Below are positions 41,641-52,470 of a stretch of DNA of 64,000 nucleotides, piece by piece. Under the pieces are notes generated by a model. That model was not told the DNA's origin. It was given only the letters and a program-made list of their open reading frames with translations, and searched no databases. A program made the position numbers and the translations under genes. The DNA is taken from contig NZ_CP159485.1 in assembly GCF_040515995.1 (NCBI RefSeq), forward strand, positions 496,001-560,000, written 5' to 3'. The stretch's first letter is position 1; every line of letters starts with the position of its first letter. The stretch comes from Proteinivorax hydrogeniformans. Lineage in GTDB: Bacteria; Bacillota; Proteinivoracia; Proteinivoracales; Proteinivoracaceae.

Positions 41641-43498
41641 GGTTGACTCAACTCCTTTTAGGGTGTTACTTATATATTATTCTATATTAATTCTTTAAAC
41701 CCTTTAATATCTAAAATTTTTTTAGCCCGCAGCTTTTATTCTCCAAATTCAGACCCCAATGACAAGCCCTAATTGGCCGTGAAAACGTATAAATAAGCTA
41801 CATGCTGGGACTAGGATCTAAAGATGTGAAATACTGAACTGATGCTGGGTCTGAAACCCTATAACCCAGGTGACACAAGGGACGAACAATGCTAAACAAT
41901 AGTTAAAACAATAGCTGAACAATCGTTAAACCATTGTTAAACAATTGCTAGACCATCGTTAAAAAACCGGGTCTTTCCAAAATACGTGCAATAAATAAAC
42001 GGGTTTGGACCCAGCATGTAGCTAATTTCGTAATCTATACCGTGGCTAATTAGTATTTAGTAGCTAGTTGTTATGATATCCAACAGTTAGTAGCTAACAG
42101 GCAGCAGGGCAAAAGCAAAGACAGCCAAGCAGAACAAACCGCCCTAGAACTCCTATCCAACTATCCAACCAACCGCTCCACCATTCATCGTCAGTTCAGG
42201 ATTAGCATATATTTCCGGGTTTGTAAGAAGCCTAAGCTGTTTCTCCACATGTTCGACAGCTTTAACTTTGAGTCGACGCTGAACAATAGTTAAACAATAG
42301 CTGAACAATCGTTGAACCATTGTTAAACAATTGTTGAACCATCGTTAAAAACGTTACCGTGGCCAATTAAGGTTTTAGCATTTAGCAGGTGGCAGATGCT
42401 CTGGCAACGGGACTCTGACTTTAATTGTCAATTGTAAGTTGTATGAAGGATAGCTCAAAGTCAAAGCCTTACTCACAGGGAGAAAAGACGCCGCCTTCAA
42501 TCAAACCCTCTAATATATAGCAAATCCTTCAGTAGAAAAGCCAAAAACACCAATGACAAAACCAAGGGACAAGGGGGACTGGTATGCATTGGGAAGTGAG
42601 AAGTGAGAAGTTAGAAGTGGGAAAAAAGAAAAAGCATAAATGGCAAGATGACGACCGACAGTGGTTGCCTGTATTTTGACACCGCCAAAAAACGGCAAGA
42701 CGACCAAACTGATGACTCAAATAACTGTAGGGGAGCAGTCTCCTGCTCCCGCACATAACGTTCGCGGTCCAAAGCGGACAGCTACTGAGGTCCTAAACTG
42801 GTATCAAATCCAAACCCCAATGACAAGCCCTAATCGCCGCGAAAACGTATAAATAAGCTACATGCTGGGACTAGGATCTAAAGATGTGAAATACTGAATT
42901 GATGCTGGGTCTGAAACCCAAAATGATGCCCCAAATGAAAAACCAAGATGGCAGCGAATATGGCCAGGTTTAAATAGGTATTGAACGATAGTAAAACTAT
43001 AGTAAAACGATAGTTAAACCATTGTTAAACCATTGTTCAACCATTGTTCAACCATTGCTAAACCATTGCTAAACCATTGTTCAACCATTGTTCAACCATT
43101 GCTAAACGATAGCAAACCATTGTTCAACCATTGTTAAACTATCGTTAAAAACGTTACCGTGGCTAATTAGCAGGTGGCAGATAGCAGGTAGTAAATGCAA
43201 ATAATCCCTAGATATCCTGACTGAACACACTTGTTTTTTAATTGTCAATTGTCCATTGTAAATTGTAAATTCGTTCTTGATCTAAAACATAAGCTCTCTC
43301 GGTCTTAAGTCTTTGACGTTTGAACTTATGTTTCGCTGTAAAGCTATTGAGTTTTTCCTTTTAAAATGCTAGAATTATAAGGATAATGGAAATAATTAAT
43401 AAAAGGCCTTTTGGCCTTAATTTTATTGTATAAAACCTAGATACAACTTGTGAATATAACTTGATTAGGGTTGAACAAAGTTAAGGGGTGAGATTTTT
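41641..43498. repeat. Non-coding repeat island 6 (between hpf and secA)
   Basis: About 1.85 kb. GGCCGTGAAAACGTATAAA blocks (41763-41865, about 42829-42920), 11-bp arrays (41884-41964, 42281-42348, 42981-43150), GTCAGTTCAGG block in pieces (42187-42275, 42441-42535), truncated GGGACAAGG block (42555-42590), double-hairpin block (42724-42815), then GTTACCGTGGCTAATTAG, AGCAGGTGGCAGATAGC and AATTGTCAATTGTCCATTG modules just before the secA promoter region. No gene. Confidence 0.85.
42981..43150. repeat. Longest 11-bp tandem array (about 15 units)
   Basis: Fifteen consecutive units, all 11 bp except one of 10. General form T-T/C-A-A-A-C-N-A-T-N-G, with inner hexamers CGATAG, CTATAG, CCATTG and CTATCG. 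Units alternate in pairs (TTCAACCATTG twice, CTAAACCATTG twice, TTCAACCATTG twice), which points to growth by duplication of multi-unit blocks. Confidence 0.9.
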
Positions 43499-46024
43499 AT
43501 GTTAAAGTTTTTGAACAAACTTTTGGGTAATTACAACGAAAAAGAAGTTAAGCGTCTGATGAAGAAAGTAGAGCGAGTAAATGCTTTAGAAGAAGACATA
43601 GCCAAATTAGGAGACGACCAGCTTACCGGCAAAACTGCAGAGTTTAAGGAAAGGCTAGAAAAAGGCGAAAGCTTAGATGATCTTTTGCCAGAGGCCTTTG
43701 CTGTTGTCCGTGAGGCTTCTAAAAGAGTAACTGGGATGCGTCACTTTGATGTTCAGGTTCTTGGTGGGATTGTTCTACATCAAGGGCGAATAGCAGAGAT
43801 GAAAACCGGTGAAGGTAAAACCTTGGTTGCTACATTGCCTGCATATCTAAATGCATTAACCGGTAAAGGTGTACATGTCATCACAGTAAATGACTATCTT
43901 GCTTCCCGTGACAGTGAGTGGATGGGGCAGATCTTTAAATTTTTAGGACTAAGTGTCGGACTGATCGTTCACGGTAAAGAGGCTGCTCAGCGAAAAGAAG
44001 CTTATAACTGTGATATTACTTATGGAACTAACAATGAGTTTGGATTTGACTACCTTCGTGATAACATGGCTATTTATAAAGAAAAGCTAGCTCAGCGAGA
44101 GTTAAATTATGCCATCTTAGATGAGGTAGATAGTATACTTATCGATGAGGCCCGTACTCCTCTAATTATATCGGGACAAGTGGAGCAGGATACCAGCCAG
44201 TACTATAGATTTGCTAGGCTAGTGCCTCGCCTTAAAGCAGAAGAACATTATTCAATAGATGAAGAAAGTAAAAGTGTCACCTTGACCGAAGAAGGAGTCA
44301 AGGAAGCTGAGAGACAGCTTAGCATAGACAATCTTTTTGATTCTAAGCATATGGAAACATCTCACCACTTAAATCAAGCCCTAAAAGCATATGTAATGAT
44401 GAAAAAGGACAAAGATTACATCGTAAAAGATAATCAAGTAGTTATAGTTGACGAATTTACCGGTCGTTTGATGCACGGACGTAGATATGGAAACGGACTT
44501 CACCAGGCCATAGAAGCTAAAGAAAACGTAAAAATTGAAAATGAAAGTCAGACGCTGGCATCTATTACTTACCAAAATTACTTTAGAATGTATGACAAAC
44601 TTTCAGGTATGACTGGTACTGCGCTGACAGAGGAAGATGAGTTTAGAAAGATATATAGTTTAGATGTTGTGGCTGTACCTACAAATGAGCCTATGATTAG
44701 AAAAGACTTGCCTGACGTTGTTTATCGCAGTGAAAAGGGTAAAATGGGCGCAGTTGTTGAGCAAATAGTGGATTGCCACAAAAACGGTCAACCGGTTTTG
44801 GTGGGGACTATAAGTATAGAAAAATCTGAGGAAATAAGCTCTCACCTAAAAAAATCGGGAGTTCCTCACAAAGTACTTAACGCTAAGCATCACGAACAGG
44901 AAGCGGAAATAATCACTGATGCTGGGCAAAAGGGTGCTGTTACCATAGCAACTAACATGGCTGGCCGTGGTACTGACATTGTCCTAGGTGATGGAGTTAG
45001 GGAAGTAGGCGGCCTTTATATCATAGGTACAGAACGCCATGAGAGTAGGCGTATAGACAACCAGCTACGTGGTAGAGCCGGTAGGCAGGGAGACCCTGGT
45101 GTATCTCAGTTTTACATCTCCTTAGAGGATGACCTGATGCGCCTATTTGGTTCGGAAAAAATGATGGCTATGGTTGATAAGATGGGTATGGACGATTCCA
45201 CACCTATTGAACATGGCTTTTTATCAAAGGCTATCGAAAATGCCCAAAAGAGAGTGGAAGGCAAAAACTTTGATATTAGAAAGAATGTACTTCAATTTGA
45301 TGATGTTATGAATCAACAGCGTGAAATCATATACAAACAAAGAAGACAGGTCCTTATGGGAGCTGAGCTTAAAGGCGAAGTTAAGAAGATGATAGAAAAG
45401 GTTGTGGAAAGAGCGCTAGACACCTATGCTAATGCAGAGGCACTAGTTGATGACTATGACCTTAAGACATTACATGATTATGCTCATACCACATTCCTTC
45501 TTCCGGGGGATATACCTTTAGAAGAACTAGAAGGTCTACATCGTGATGAGATAAGGGAACTTATGCTTAAAAAAACAGACGAAAACTATGTAAGACGAGA
45601 AGAACAACTTGGCGACTTTATGGAGGAGCTAGAAAGGGTTGTAGTGCTCAGAACTGTTGATAGAAAATGGATGAATCATATCGATGATATGGATGACCTA
45701 AGACAGGGTATTGGGTTACGTGCCTTTGGGCAAAAAGACCCTTTAAGAGAATACAAGTTTGAGGCCTTTAATATGTTTGAGTCTATGATAGAGGGCATAC
45801 AAGAGGAGGTTGCCCGTCTGATTTACCGTGTGGATGTAACACAGCGTCCAAGCAGACAATCAGTAGCGGTTGCTGACTCTAGACCGCAGATTTCCAACCC
45901 TTCGTTGTTAGGCGGTAAGTCTCAGGGGAAAACCCAGGGCCCAGCTAAAAGTAATAAAGTAGGTAGGAATAAGCCTTGTCCCTGTGGCAGCGGTAAAAAG
46001 TATAAGCGCTGCTGTGGAGAATAA
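43499..46024 (+). CDS. secA: Protein translocase ATPase SecA
   Basis: 841 residues, normal length. Walker A region [17 protein letters not shown], the [19 protein letters not shown] Walker B/DEAD region, the second helicase half with [14 protein letters not shown] and [11 protein letters not shown], a linker, and the C-terminal zinc tail ([13 protein letters not shown]). SecA drives secretion of preproteins through SecYEG. Followed directly by prfB, as in most Firmicutes. Confidence 0.97.
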   Translation: MLKFLNKLLGNYNEKEVKRLMKKVERVNALEEDIAKLGDDQLTGKTAEFKERLEKGESLDDLLPEAFAVVREASKRVTGMRHFDVQVLGGIVLHQGRIAEMKTGEGKTLVATLPAYLNALTGKGVHVITVNDYLASRDSEWMGQIFKFLGLSVGLIVHGKEAAQRKEAYNCDITYGTNNEFGFDYLRDNMAIYKEKLAQRELNYAILDEVDSILIDEARTPLIISGQVEQDTSQYYRFARLVPRLKAEEHYSIDEESKSVTLTEEGVKEAERQLSIDNLFDSKHMETSHHLNQALKAYVMMKKDKDYIVKDNQVVIVDEFTGRLMHGRRYGNGLHQAIEAKENVKIENESQTLASITYQNYFRMYDKLSGMTGTALTEEDEFRKIYSLDVVAVPTNEPMIRKDLPDVVYRSEKGKMGAVVEQIVDCHKNGQPVLVGTISIEKSEEISSHLKKSGVPHKVLNAKHHEQEAEIITDAGQKGAVTIATNMAGRGTDIVLGDGVREVGGLYIIGTERHESRRIDNQLRGRAGRQGDPGVSQFYISLEDDLMRLFGSEKMMAMVDKMGMDDSTPIEHGFLSKAIENAQKRVEGKNFDIRKNVLQFDDVMNQQREIIYKQRRQVLMGAELKGEVKKMIEKVVERALDTYANAEALVDDYDLKTLHDYAHTTFLLPGDIPLEELEGLHRDEIRELMLKKTDENYVRREEQLGDFMEELERVVVLRTVDRKWMNHIDDMDDLRQGIGLRAFGQKDPLREYKFEAFNMFESMIEGIQEEVARLIYRVDVTQRPSRQSVAVADSRPQISNPSLLGGKSQGKTQGPAKSNKVGRNKPCPCGSGKKYKRCCGE

Positions 46025-46048
46025 AAAGATTGAAGGGGTGAATTTAAT

Positions 46049-47150
46049 TTGAACATGGATTTAAAAGCTTCCGTTTCGAATATAGAAAATAGGTTATATG
46101 AGCTGGGTGAGTTACTTTGATGTAGCTGGCAAAAAAGAAAGAATAGTCCAGCTAGAAGAGAAAATGTCAGCCCCAAAGTTTTGGGATGATAACGAAAGCG
46201 CACAAAACGTCATAAATGAAACTAAAGTCTTAAAGGAAATTGTAGATGGGTTTGAAGAAATAAAAGAAGAAACTGTAGAAGTTAATGAGATTTTAGAGCT
46301 TTTAGATATGGAAGAAGATCAACAGCTTCAAAAGGAGTTAGAAAAAACCATCCCACAGCTTGAAAAAAGGCTTGAGAAACTAGAGATGGCGCAGCTTTTG
46401 TCCGGTGAATACGATGCTAACAGCGCTATTATTTCGTTGCACCCAGGTGCTGGGGGATTGGAATCCCAAGATTGGGCAGAAATGCTTTATAGGATGTATC
46501 AACGTTGGATCGAAAAACAAGGTTTTAAAACTCAGGTTTGGGATTATTTATCTGACGATGAGGGCGGCATTAAAAGTGTCACCCTTTCGGTTCAGGGGAA
46601 CAACGCTTATGGACTTTTAAAGGGAGAAAAAGGGGTGCACCGATTAGTGCGTTTATCCCCTTTTGATTCCTCAGGGAGAAGGCATACATCTTTTGCATCT
46701 GTGGATGTAATTCCAGAGATGAAAGAAGGGGTAGATATCGATATATCTAACGATGAGATAAAGGTGGATACCTATAGGGCTAGCGGTGCCGGAGGTCAGC
46801 ATATCAACAAAACTGATTCTGCTGTTCGCTTAACTCACATTCCAACAGGGATAGTAGTGCAATGCCAAAACGAGCGCTCTCAACATACGAACAAGGCTGC
46901 TGCTATGCGGATTTTAGCAGCTAAGCTTGCAGAAAAAAAGAGGCTTCAGAGGCAGGAAAAATTAGATGAGCTTAGAGGGGATCAACAGGAGATAGCGTGG
47001 GGGAGTCAAATTAGATCATATGTTTTTCACCCTTATAGCTTAGTTAAAGATCATAGGACATCGGTCGAGGTAGGCAATGTACAAGGAGTGCTAGATGGGG
47101 ACTTAGATAAGTTTATCTATGAGTACTTGAGGCAGAGGTTAAATGCTTAA
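46049..47150 (+). CDS. prfB: Peptide chain release factor 2, programmed +1 frameshift
   Basis: The first frame starts at TTG 46049 (eight bases after GAAGGGGTG; ATG 46055 also fits) and ends at TGA 46118-46120; the second runs from 46119 to 47150. Joined with base 46118 skipped, the product is 366 residues, the usual RF2 length. Stop-codon recognition motif SPFDSSGRRH and catalytic GGQ (GAGGQHINKTDS) are intact. RF2 reads UGA and UAA; low RF2 favours the shift, so the gene regulates itself. The 3' end overlaps the next gene by eight bases. Confidence 0.96.
46103..46120 (+). promoter_or_regulatory. RF2 autoregulatory frameshift signal
   Basis: An internal ribosome-site-like GGGTGAG (46105-46111), three bases, then CTT TGA: the classical prfB signal. 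The base after TGA is T rather than the more common C. Confidence 0.9.
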
Positions 47151-47784
47151 GCGCTTGATTTTATGGGTAATGGCAGCTATACTACTATTTTTTATAGTGG
47201 CAGAGTTGGTATTACCTTTAATCATTGAGAGAAGTGTCGCCTCTAAGATTGAAGAATATGACCACTCCTATAAGAAAATAGATATTACTTCCCCCCGCCC
47301 ATATATGTTTTCCCTTTTAAGGAGCAATTTTAAGGGCACAATAACTTTAAGAAATGTTTCCTTAAAGGGTTTTGAGTTTGATTTAGTTAAGATGAACTTC
47401 AATACCGGCTTATTGTCTCACTTTACAGGAGATTTTGAAGCAAGCATTTCACATAAGCAGCTAGAAGATATGCTTAAACAAGAGTTTGGCCATGATATCA
47501 AGGCTGAACTTACACAAGGTGAAATGAAGATATATTTAGAGCAACAAGTGATGTTTACCGAGCTATCATTAGCTTTGCAAGGTAATTTGGAAGTAAAGGA
47601 TGGACGTCTAAAGTATAATATTCATGAGATAAATTCAAATATAGGTAAAATTACCGGGAGTTTTGCAAATGAAATATTAAATAGCTTACCACTTTACTAC
47701 CCCCTACCTTCTGATGAAGATTTATCAATTGATGATGTTAAAATAATTGATAACTTTATAATTATTTCTGGAGAATTAAAGTAA
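47143..47784 (+). CDS. DUF2993-like membrane-anchored lipid-binding protein
   Basis: 213 residues. N-terminal membrane anchor (KRLILWVMAAILLFFIVAELVLPLII) and an extracytoplasmic beta-rich domain (LRSNFKGTITLRNVSLKGFEFDLVKMNFN..) of the DUF2993/LmeA type, thought to bind lipids at the outer face of the membrane. Translationally coupled to prfB. Role in this organism unknown. Confidence 0.65.
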   Translation: MLKRLILWVMAAILLFFIVAELVLPLIIERSVASKIEEYDHSYKKIDITSPRPYMFSLLRSNFKGTITLRNVSLKGFEFDLVKMNFNTGLLSHFTGDFEASISHKQLEDMLKQEFGHDIKAELTQGEMKIYLEQQVMFTELSLALQGNLEVKDGRLKYNIHEINSNIGKITGSFANEILNSLPLYYPLPSDEDLSIDDVKIIDNFIIISGELK

Positions 47785-47801
47785 TATAAGGGGTGTTTAT
47801 T

Positions 47802-48638
47802 ATGAAAACAGCAAAAGAATATACAATAATAGTATTAGGCTGCTTGATAACAGCTATTAGTTTAAATGCATTACTGATTCCTAACCAAATCGCTGCTGGT
47901 GGTGTTAGCGGTTTTGCAACAGTTTTGTTTTACTTACTCGACATACCGGTAAGTTTGACTTTGATACTTGTTAATATACCGTTATTTATTACCGGTCTGA
48001 TTTACTTAGGAAGAAAATTTGGACTTAGAACCTTAGTAGGTACGTTAGTTTTAGCTCTTATGGTAGAGCTTACAAGTAATATGACGCCGTGGACATTAGA
48101 GCCGTTGTTGGCTGCACTTTACGGTGGAGTTTTGTCCGGTCTGGGATTAGGGCTGGTTTTTAGACAAAGAGGGACAACAGGTGGTACTGACCTTGCAGCA
48201 CAGCTGCTTCATAAGTTTACCGGGCTTACAGTAGGCCAGGGACTTTTAGGTATTGATTTTTTTGTAATCGCTTTAGCAGCGGTAGCATTTGGACCTGAGT
48301 TAGCTATGTATGCCTTAATTGCCTTAGTTTCTACTAGCAAGGTTATTGACCTAGTTCAGCAAGGGATGCGTTACTCTAAGGTTGCTTTTATTATCTCAGA
48401 GTATCCCGAGCAGGTATCTCAAGGCATAATGTATAAACTTCAGAGAGGTGTGACAACCTTATCTGGTAAAGGTGCATATACAGGCAAAAATAAGGACATA
48501 ATTTTTTGTGTAGTAAACCAAATGGAAGTTTCAAGAGTTAAAGAATTGGTTTATGAGATAGATGAACATGCTTTTGTGATAGTTACCGACAGTCAAGATG
48601 TATTAGGTGAAGGTTTTGGAAAGATGGTTAGAGATTAA
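47802..48638 (+). CDS. YitT family membrane protein (DUF161-DUF2179)
   Basis: 278 residues from ATG 47802 (AAGGGGTG six bases upstream). Five or so membrane helices with GLVFRQRGTTGGTDLAAQLLHK and a C-terminal DUF2179 domain (YTGKNKDIIFCVVNQMEVSRVKELVYEIDEHAFVIVTDSQDVLGEGF). Bacillus yvjA is in the same place after prfB. Function unknown; probably a transporter-like protein with a ligand-binding C-terminus. Confidence 0.88.
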   Translation: MKTAKEYTIIVLGCLITAISLNALLIPNQIAAGGVSGFATVLFYLLDIPVSLTLILVNIPLFITGLIYLGRKFGLRTLVGTLVLALMVELTSNMTPWTLEPLLAALYGGVLSGLGLGLVFRQRGTTGGTDLAAQLLHKFTGLTVGQGLLGIDFFVIALAAVAFGPELAMYALIALVSTSKVIDLVQQGMRYSKVAFIISEYPEQVSQGIMYKLQRGVTTLSGKGAYTGKNKDIIFCVVNQMEVSRVKELVYEIDEHAFVIVTDSQDVLGEGFGKMVRD

Positions 48639-48656
48639 ATAAAGGAGGTTACATAG

Positions 48657-49484
48657 ATGAACAATTTAAACAATGAAAGAAAAAATCAGCTGGAAAATAC
48701 AGCCAAGGCAGTTCGTCGTCATATCGTCAACATGGTAACTGACGCTAAATCAGGCCATCCTGGTGGCTCGCTTTCAGCGGTAGAAGTTATGACAGCCCTT
48801 TATTTTGAGGTGATGGATGTAGATGTAAAACAGCCGCAAAAAGAAATAAGAGATAGGTTTGTGTTAAGTAAAGGCCATGCAACACCTGTTTTATACGGTG
48901 TGCTTGCAGAAAAAGGTTACTTTCCAAAAGAAGAATTAACTTCTTTCCGTAAAGTAAATACCTTGCTACAAGGACATCCTGATATGAAGGAAATTCCAGG
49001 CGTAGATATGTCTTCTGGTTCTTTAGGCCAAGGATTATCGGTCGCTAATGGAATGGCGCTAGCGCAAAAGTTAAATAACACAGGCAAAAAAGTTTATACT
49101 CTGCTAGGTGATGGTGAAATCCAAGAAGGGCAAATTTGGGAGGCGGCCATGACGGCAGCCCATTATAAGCTTGATAACCTAGTTGCGTTTTTGGACTTTA
49201 ACGGTCTGCAAATCGATGGAGATATAGATAATGTAATGTCACCTACCCCTTTAAAGGAAAAGTGGGAAGCTTTTAACTGGCATGTTCAAGAAATTGATGG
49301 TCACTGTTTTGAAGAAATCTTTGCAGCTATCGAAAAAGCTAACGAAACTAAAGGTAAGCCTTCTATCATTATTGCAAAAACGGTAAAAGGTAAGGGCGTT
49401 TCGTTTATGGAAAATAACGCTGGATGGCACGGTTCTGCTCCTAGCGAAGAGCAAAGACAACAGGCATTAAAAGAACTAGAATAA
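48657..49484 (+). CDS. Transketolase, N-terminal subunit
   Basis: 275 residues. Thiamine diphosphate half: [37 protein letters not shown] and [15 protein letters not shown] (the GDG...N-type ThDP motif). Clostridia often split transketolase in two genes; this makes the pyrophosphate-binding subunit. With the next gene it interconverts pentose phosphates and triose/hexose phosphates. AAAGGAGG ribosome site. Confidence 0.93.
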   Translation: MNNLNNERKNQLENTAKAVRRHIVNMVTDAKSGHPGGSLSAVEVMTALYFEVMDVDVKQPQKEIRDRFVLSKGHATPVLYGVLAEKGYFPKEELTSFRKVNTLLQGHPDMKEIPGVDMSSGSLGQGLSVANGMALAQKLNNTGKKVYTLLGDGEIQEGQIWEAAMTAAHYKLDNLVAFLDFNGLQIDGDIDNVMSPTPLKEKWEAFNWHVQEIDGHCFEEIFAAIEKANETKGKPSIIIAKTVKGKGVSFMENNAGWHGSAPSEEQRQQALKELE

Positions 49485-49497
49485 GGAGGGAAGTCTA

Positions 49498-50436
49498 ATG
49501 ACAAAGGAAATGGCAACAAGAGAAGCATATGGAAATGCGTTGGTACAGTTGGGAGAAAAAAATGAAGATATCGTAGTTTTGGACGCGGACTTGTCAAAGT
49601 CCACTAAAACTGCTGGCTTTGGAGAAAAGTTTCCAAATAGATTCTTTAATATTGGTATAGCAGAAGCGGACTTAGTTGGCACCGCTGCTGGTTTAGCTGC
49701 TGCAGGAAAAATTCCTTTTGCATCTACCTTTGCTATTTTTGCTACCGGTAGAGCTTATGACCAGGTAAGAAACTCTGTATGTTATCCTAGGTTAAATGTT
49801 AAGCTAGCGGCTACTCACGCTGGGATTACAGTGGGAGAAGACGGTGCTACTCACCAAGCTTTAGAGGATATCGCATTGATGCGAGCTATACCAAACATGA
49901 CTGTTGTTGTTCCAGCCGATGGGATAGAAGCTCAGCAAGTAATTGAGGCAGCGGTGGAATATGATGGTCCTATGTATATCAGGCTTGGAAGATCTAAAGT
50001 GCCTATGGTTAATGATGAAAGCTATAAGTTTGAACTTGGAAAAGGTGTAGTTCTTAAGGAAGGTAGCGACGTTACTATCGTTGCTGCCGGTGTAATGGTA
50101 AATGAGGCGATTAAAGCAGCAGAAGCTCTAAAAGCTGATGGTATCGATGCTGAAGTTATCAACATTCACACTGTTAAGCCTTTAGATAAAGAGCTACTAA
50201 TTAGCTCAGTTGCTAAAACAAAAGCTGTTGTAACTGCTGAGGAGCACAACATCATGGGAGGATTAGGATCTGCTGTATGCGAAGTTTTAAGTCAAAACCA
50301 ACCAGTCCCTGTTGAAATGGTTGGGGTAAATGACACCTTCGGTGAATCAGGAACTCCCCAAGCTTTGCTAGAAAAGTATGGATTAACAGCTGAAGCAATA
50401 GCAGAAAAGGTACACAAGGCTGTAAAAAGAAAGTAA
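49498..50436 (+). CDS. Transketolase, C-terminal subunit
   Basis: 312 residues, 13 bases after the N-terminal subunit. Pyrimidine-binding domain (DIVVLDADLSKSTKTAGF, FFNIGIAEADLVGTAAGLAAAGKIPFASTFAIFATGRAYDQVRN, THAGITVGEDGATHQALEDIALMR) and the transketolase C domain (EEHNIMGGLGSAVCEVL). Together the two give a full-length enzyme. Confidence 0.93.
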   Translation: MTKEMATREAYGNALVQLGEKNEDIVVLDADLSKSTKTAGFGEKFPNRFFNIGIAEADLVGTAAGLAAAGKIPFASTFAIFATGRAYDQVRNSVCYPRLNVKLAATHAGITVGEDGATHQALEDIALMRAIPNMTVVVPADGIEAQQVIEAAVEYDGPMYIRLGRSKVPMVNDESYKFELGKGVVLKEGSDVTIVAAGVMVNEAIKAAEALKADGIDAEVINIHTVKPLDKELLISSVAKTKAVVTAEEHNIMGGLGSAVCEVLSQNQPVPVEMVGVNDTFGESGTPQALLEKYGLTAEAIAEKVHKAVKRK

Positions 50437-50446
50437 GTCTAATCAA

Positions 50447-50483
50447 AAAAAAGGATGCTGACAAAAGTCAGCATCCTTTTTTG
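50447..50483 (+). terminator. Terminator after transketolase genes
   Basis: AAAAGGATGCTGAC - AAAA - GTCAGCATCCTTTTTT, very strong. Confidence 0.92.
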
Positions 50484-52311
50484 CTGAAGCCCAAAGTAGC
50501 TTGTCATTCTGAACGAAGTGAAGAATCTATGAACTTAAATATGTAGTTCAGGATTAGCATATAAAATTACCTTTCTTGAACTGTAGAAAGTTAATTTTGA
50601 CAGGCTGACCCCACACCCCAAACGAAGATGGACGACCCCAATTGACTGTAGGGGTGCAGTACCAGCTCCCGCACCTAAAGTCCGCGGCCCAATGCGGACA
50701 GCTACTGACATCCCAAATTGATTTCAAATCCAGACCAAAATGAAAAAACCAGGACCGAACCCATACCCCATAAAACCTAATTGGCCGCGAAAACGTATAA
50801 ATAAGCTACATGCTGTAACTAGGATCTAAAGATGTGAAATACTGAACTGATGCTGGGTCCGTGACCCCACTATAAAAACCCACAAAAAGCCAGGTGACTC
50901 AAGGGACGAACAATGCTAAACAATAGTTAAAACAATAGCTGAACAATCGTTAAACCATTGTTAAACAATTGCTAGACTATCGTTAAAAAACCGGGTCTTT
51001 CAAAAATACGTGCAATGGATGAATGGGTTTGGACCCAGCATGTAGCTAATTTCGTAATCTTTACCGTGGCTAATTAGTATTTAGTAGCTAGTATTTAGTA
51101 GTTAGTTGTTATGATATCCAGCAGTTAGTAGCTAACAGGCAGCAGATGGCAGGTAGCAGGGCAAAAGCAAAGACAGCCAAGCAGAACAAACCGCCCTAGA
51201 ACTCCTATCCAACTGACCAACTCCACCATTCATCGTCAGTTCAGGATTAGCATATATTTCCGGTTTTGTAAGAAGCCTAAGCTGTTTCTCCACATGTGGG
51301 ACAGCTTTAACTTTGAGTCGACATTGTCATGTCTCTGATGTTAATGAAGGATAGCTCAAAGCCAAATCTTTACCCACAGGGAGAAAAGACGCCGCCTTCA
51401 ATCAAACCCTCCAATATATAGCAAATCCTTCAGTAGAGGAAAGACCCAAATAACAAAACCAAAAATGCAGGGGTCAGTCTTTTAAAATTACCTTTCTTGA
51501 ACTGTAGAAAGTTAATTTTGACAGGCTGACCCCACACCCCAAACGAAGATGGACGACCCCAATTGACTGTAGGGGAGCAGTACCTGCTCCCGCACATAAC
51601 GTCCGCGGCCCAAAGCGGACAGTTACTGAGGTGCCAAACTGGTTTCAAATCCAGACCAAAATGAAAAACCAAGACCGAACCCATACCCCATAAACCTAAT
51701 TGGCCGCGAAAACGTATAAATAAGCTACATGCTGGGACTAGGATCTAAAGATGTGAAATACTGAACTGATGCTGGGTCTGAAACCCTATAACCCAGGTGA
51801 CACAAGGGACGAACAATGCTAAACAATAGTTAAAACAATAGCTGAACAATCGTTAAACCATTGTTAAACAATTGCTAGACTATCGTTAATAAATTGCTAG
51901 ACCATCGTTAAAAACGTTACCGTGGCCAATTAAGGTTTTACCATTTAGCAGGTGCAGACGCTCTGACTGAACAGACTTTGACCTTAATTGTAAATTGTAA
52001 ATTATCAATTGTAAATTCGCCCTTGCCCTGCTGCCCAACTGACTGCTGTACCTACACCGTCAGCCCAGGATTAGCATATATTTCCAGAATTTAAGAATAG
52101 GTTCTAGCAGTTAGCAAAGGATTTAACCTAGAACTTCTGAGCAGCTGTTCAACTTTCTAACTGCCCAACTCGCACTTGTTCTATAATTGTCCATTGTAAA
52201 TCCGCCCTTAATCTCTACTAAAAACTTTGCCTTTAAAAAAGCTTTGGTAAAAAAATATTGCCGGGGAAATATGACGAAATAAGTCTATAGTCCTATGTAA
52301 AATTTTAGTCG
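50484..52311. repeat. Non-coding repeat island 7 (before ftsE)
   Basis: About 1.8 kb. Tail of the GAACGAAGTGAAGAATCT block (50484-50545), 64-bp palindromes (50562-50612 partial, 51470-51533), double-hairpin blocks (50645-50735, 51566-51658), GGCCGCGAAAACGTATAAA blocks (50779-50870, 51698-51785), 11-bp arrays (50911-50995, 51815-51916), GTCAGTTCAGG block (51231-51435), then TTACCGTGGCCAATTAAGG and AATTGTAAATTGTAAATTATCAATTG modules. The whole module set appears almost twice in a row, so part of the island has duplicated. No gene. Confidence 0.85.
51470..51533. repeat. 64-bp palindrome, family A copy 4
   Basis: Full-length copy, GGGGTCAG to CTGACCCC. The partial copy at 50562-50612 lacks the left arm. 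Confidence 0.85.
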
Positions 52312-52392
52312 TTGAAGTGCTAAAAAAACAGTGTATAATTAAATTTAGAAGAGATAGTAAAAGTTAAAGGAATTTTAAAAACTTATGTCGAA
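52272..52392 (+). promoter_or_regulatory. ftsE promoter region with two possible Spo0A boxes
   Basis: TTGAAG (52312-52317), 16-bp spacer, TATAAT (52334-52339). TGACGAA (52272-52278) lies 40 bp before the -35 box and TGTCGAA (52386-52392) lies in the leader; both match the Spo0A core TGNCGAA. The promoter is well supported, the boxes are weak by themselves. The leader before the ftsE start is about 125 bases. Confidence 0.45.
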
Positions 52393-52470
52393 TATTTTTT
52401 ATTACCGGAGAAATATTCAAAACCAAAAAAGCAAACACAAAAAACAAAAAACGAGGAGACTTGATATAAA

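Noticed and set aside
42981-43150. Array of LexA boxes or replication iterons
   Set aside because: The units lack the GAAC-N4-GTTC core (GTTG or missing C), and there is no replication gene or origin-like context.
46098-46120. prfB as a broken gene
   Set aside because: The in-frame TGA after CTT with an upstream GGGTGAG is the known programmed frameshift, not damage.
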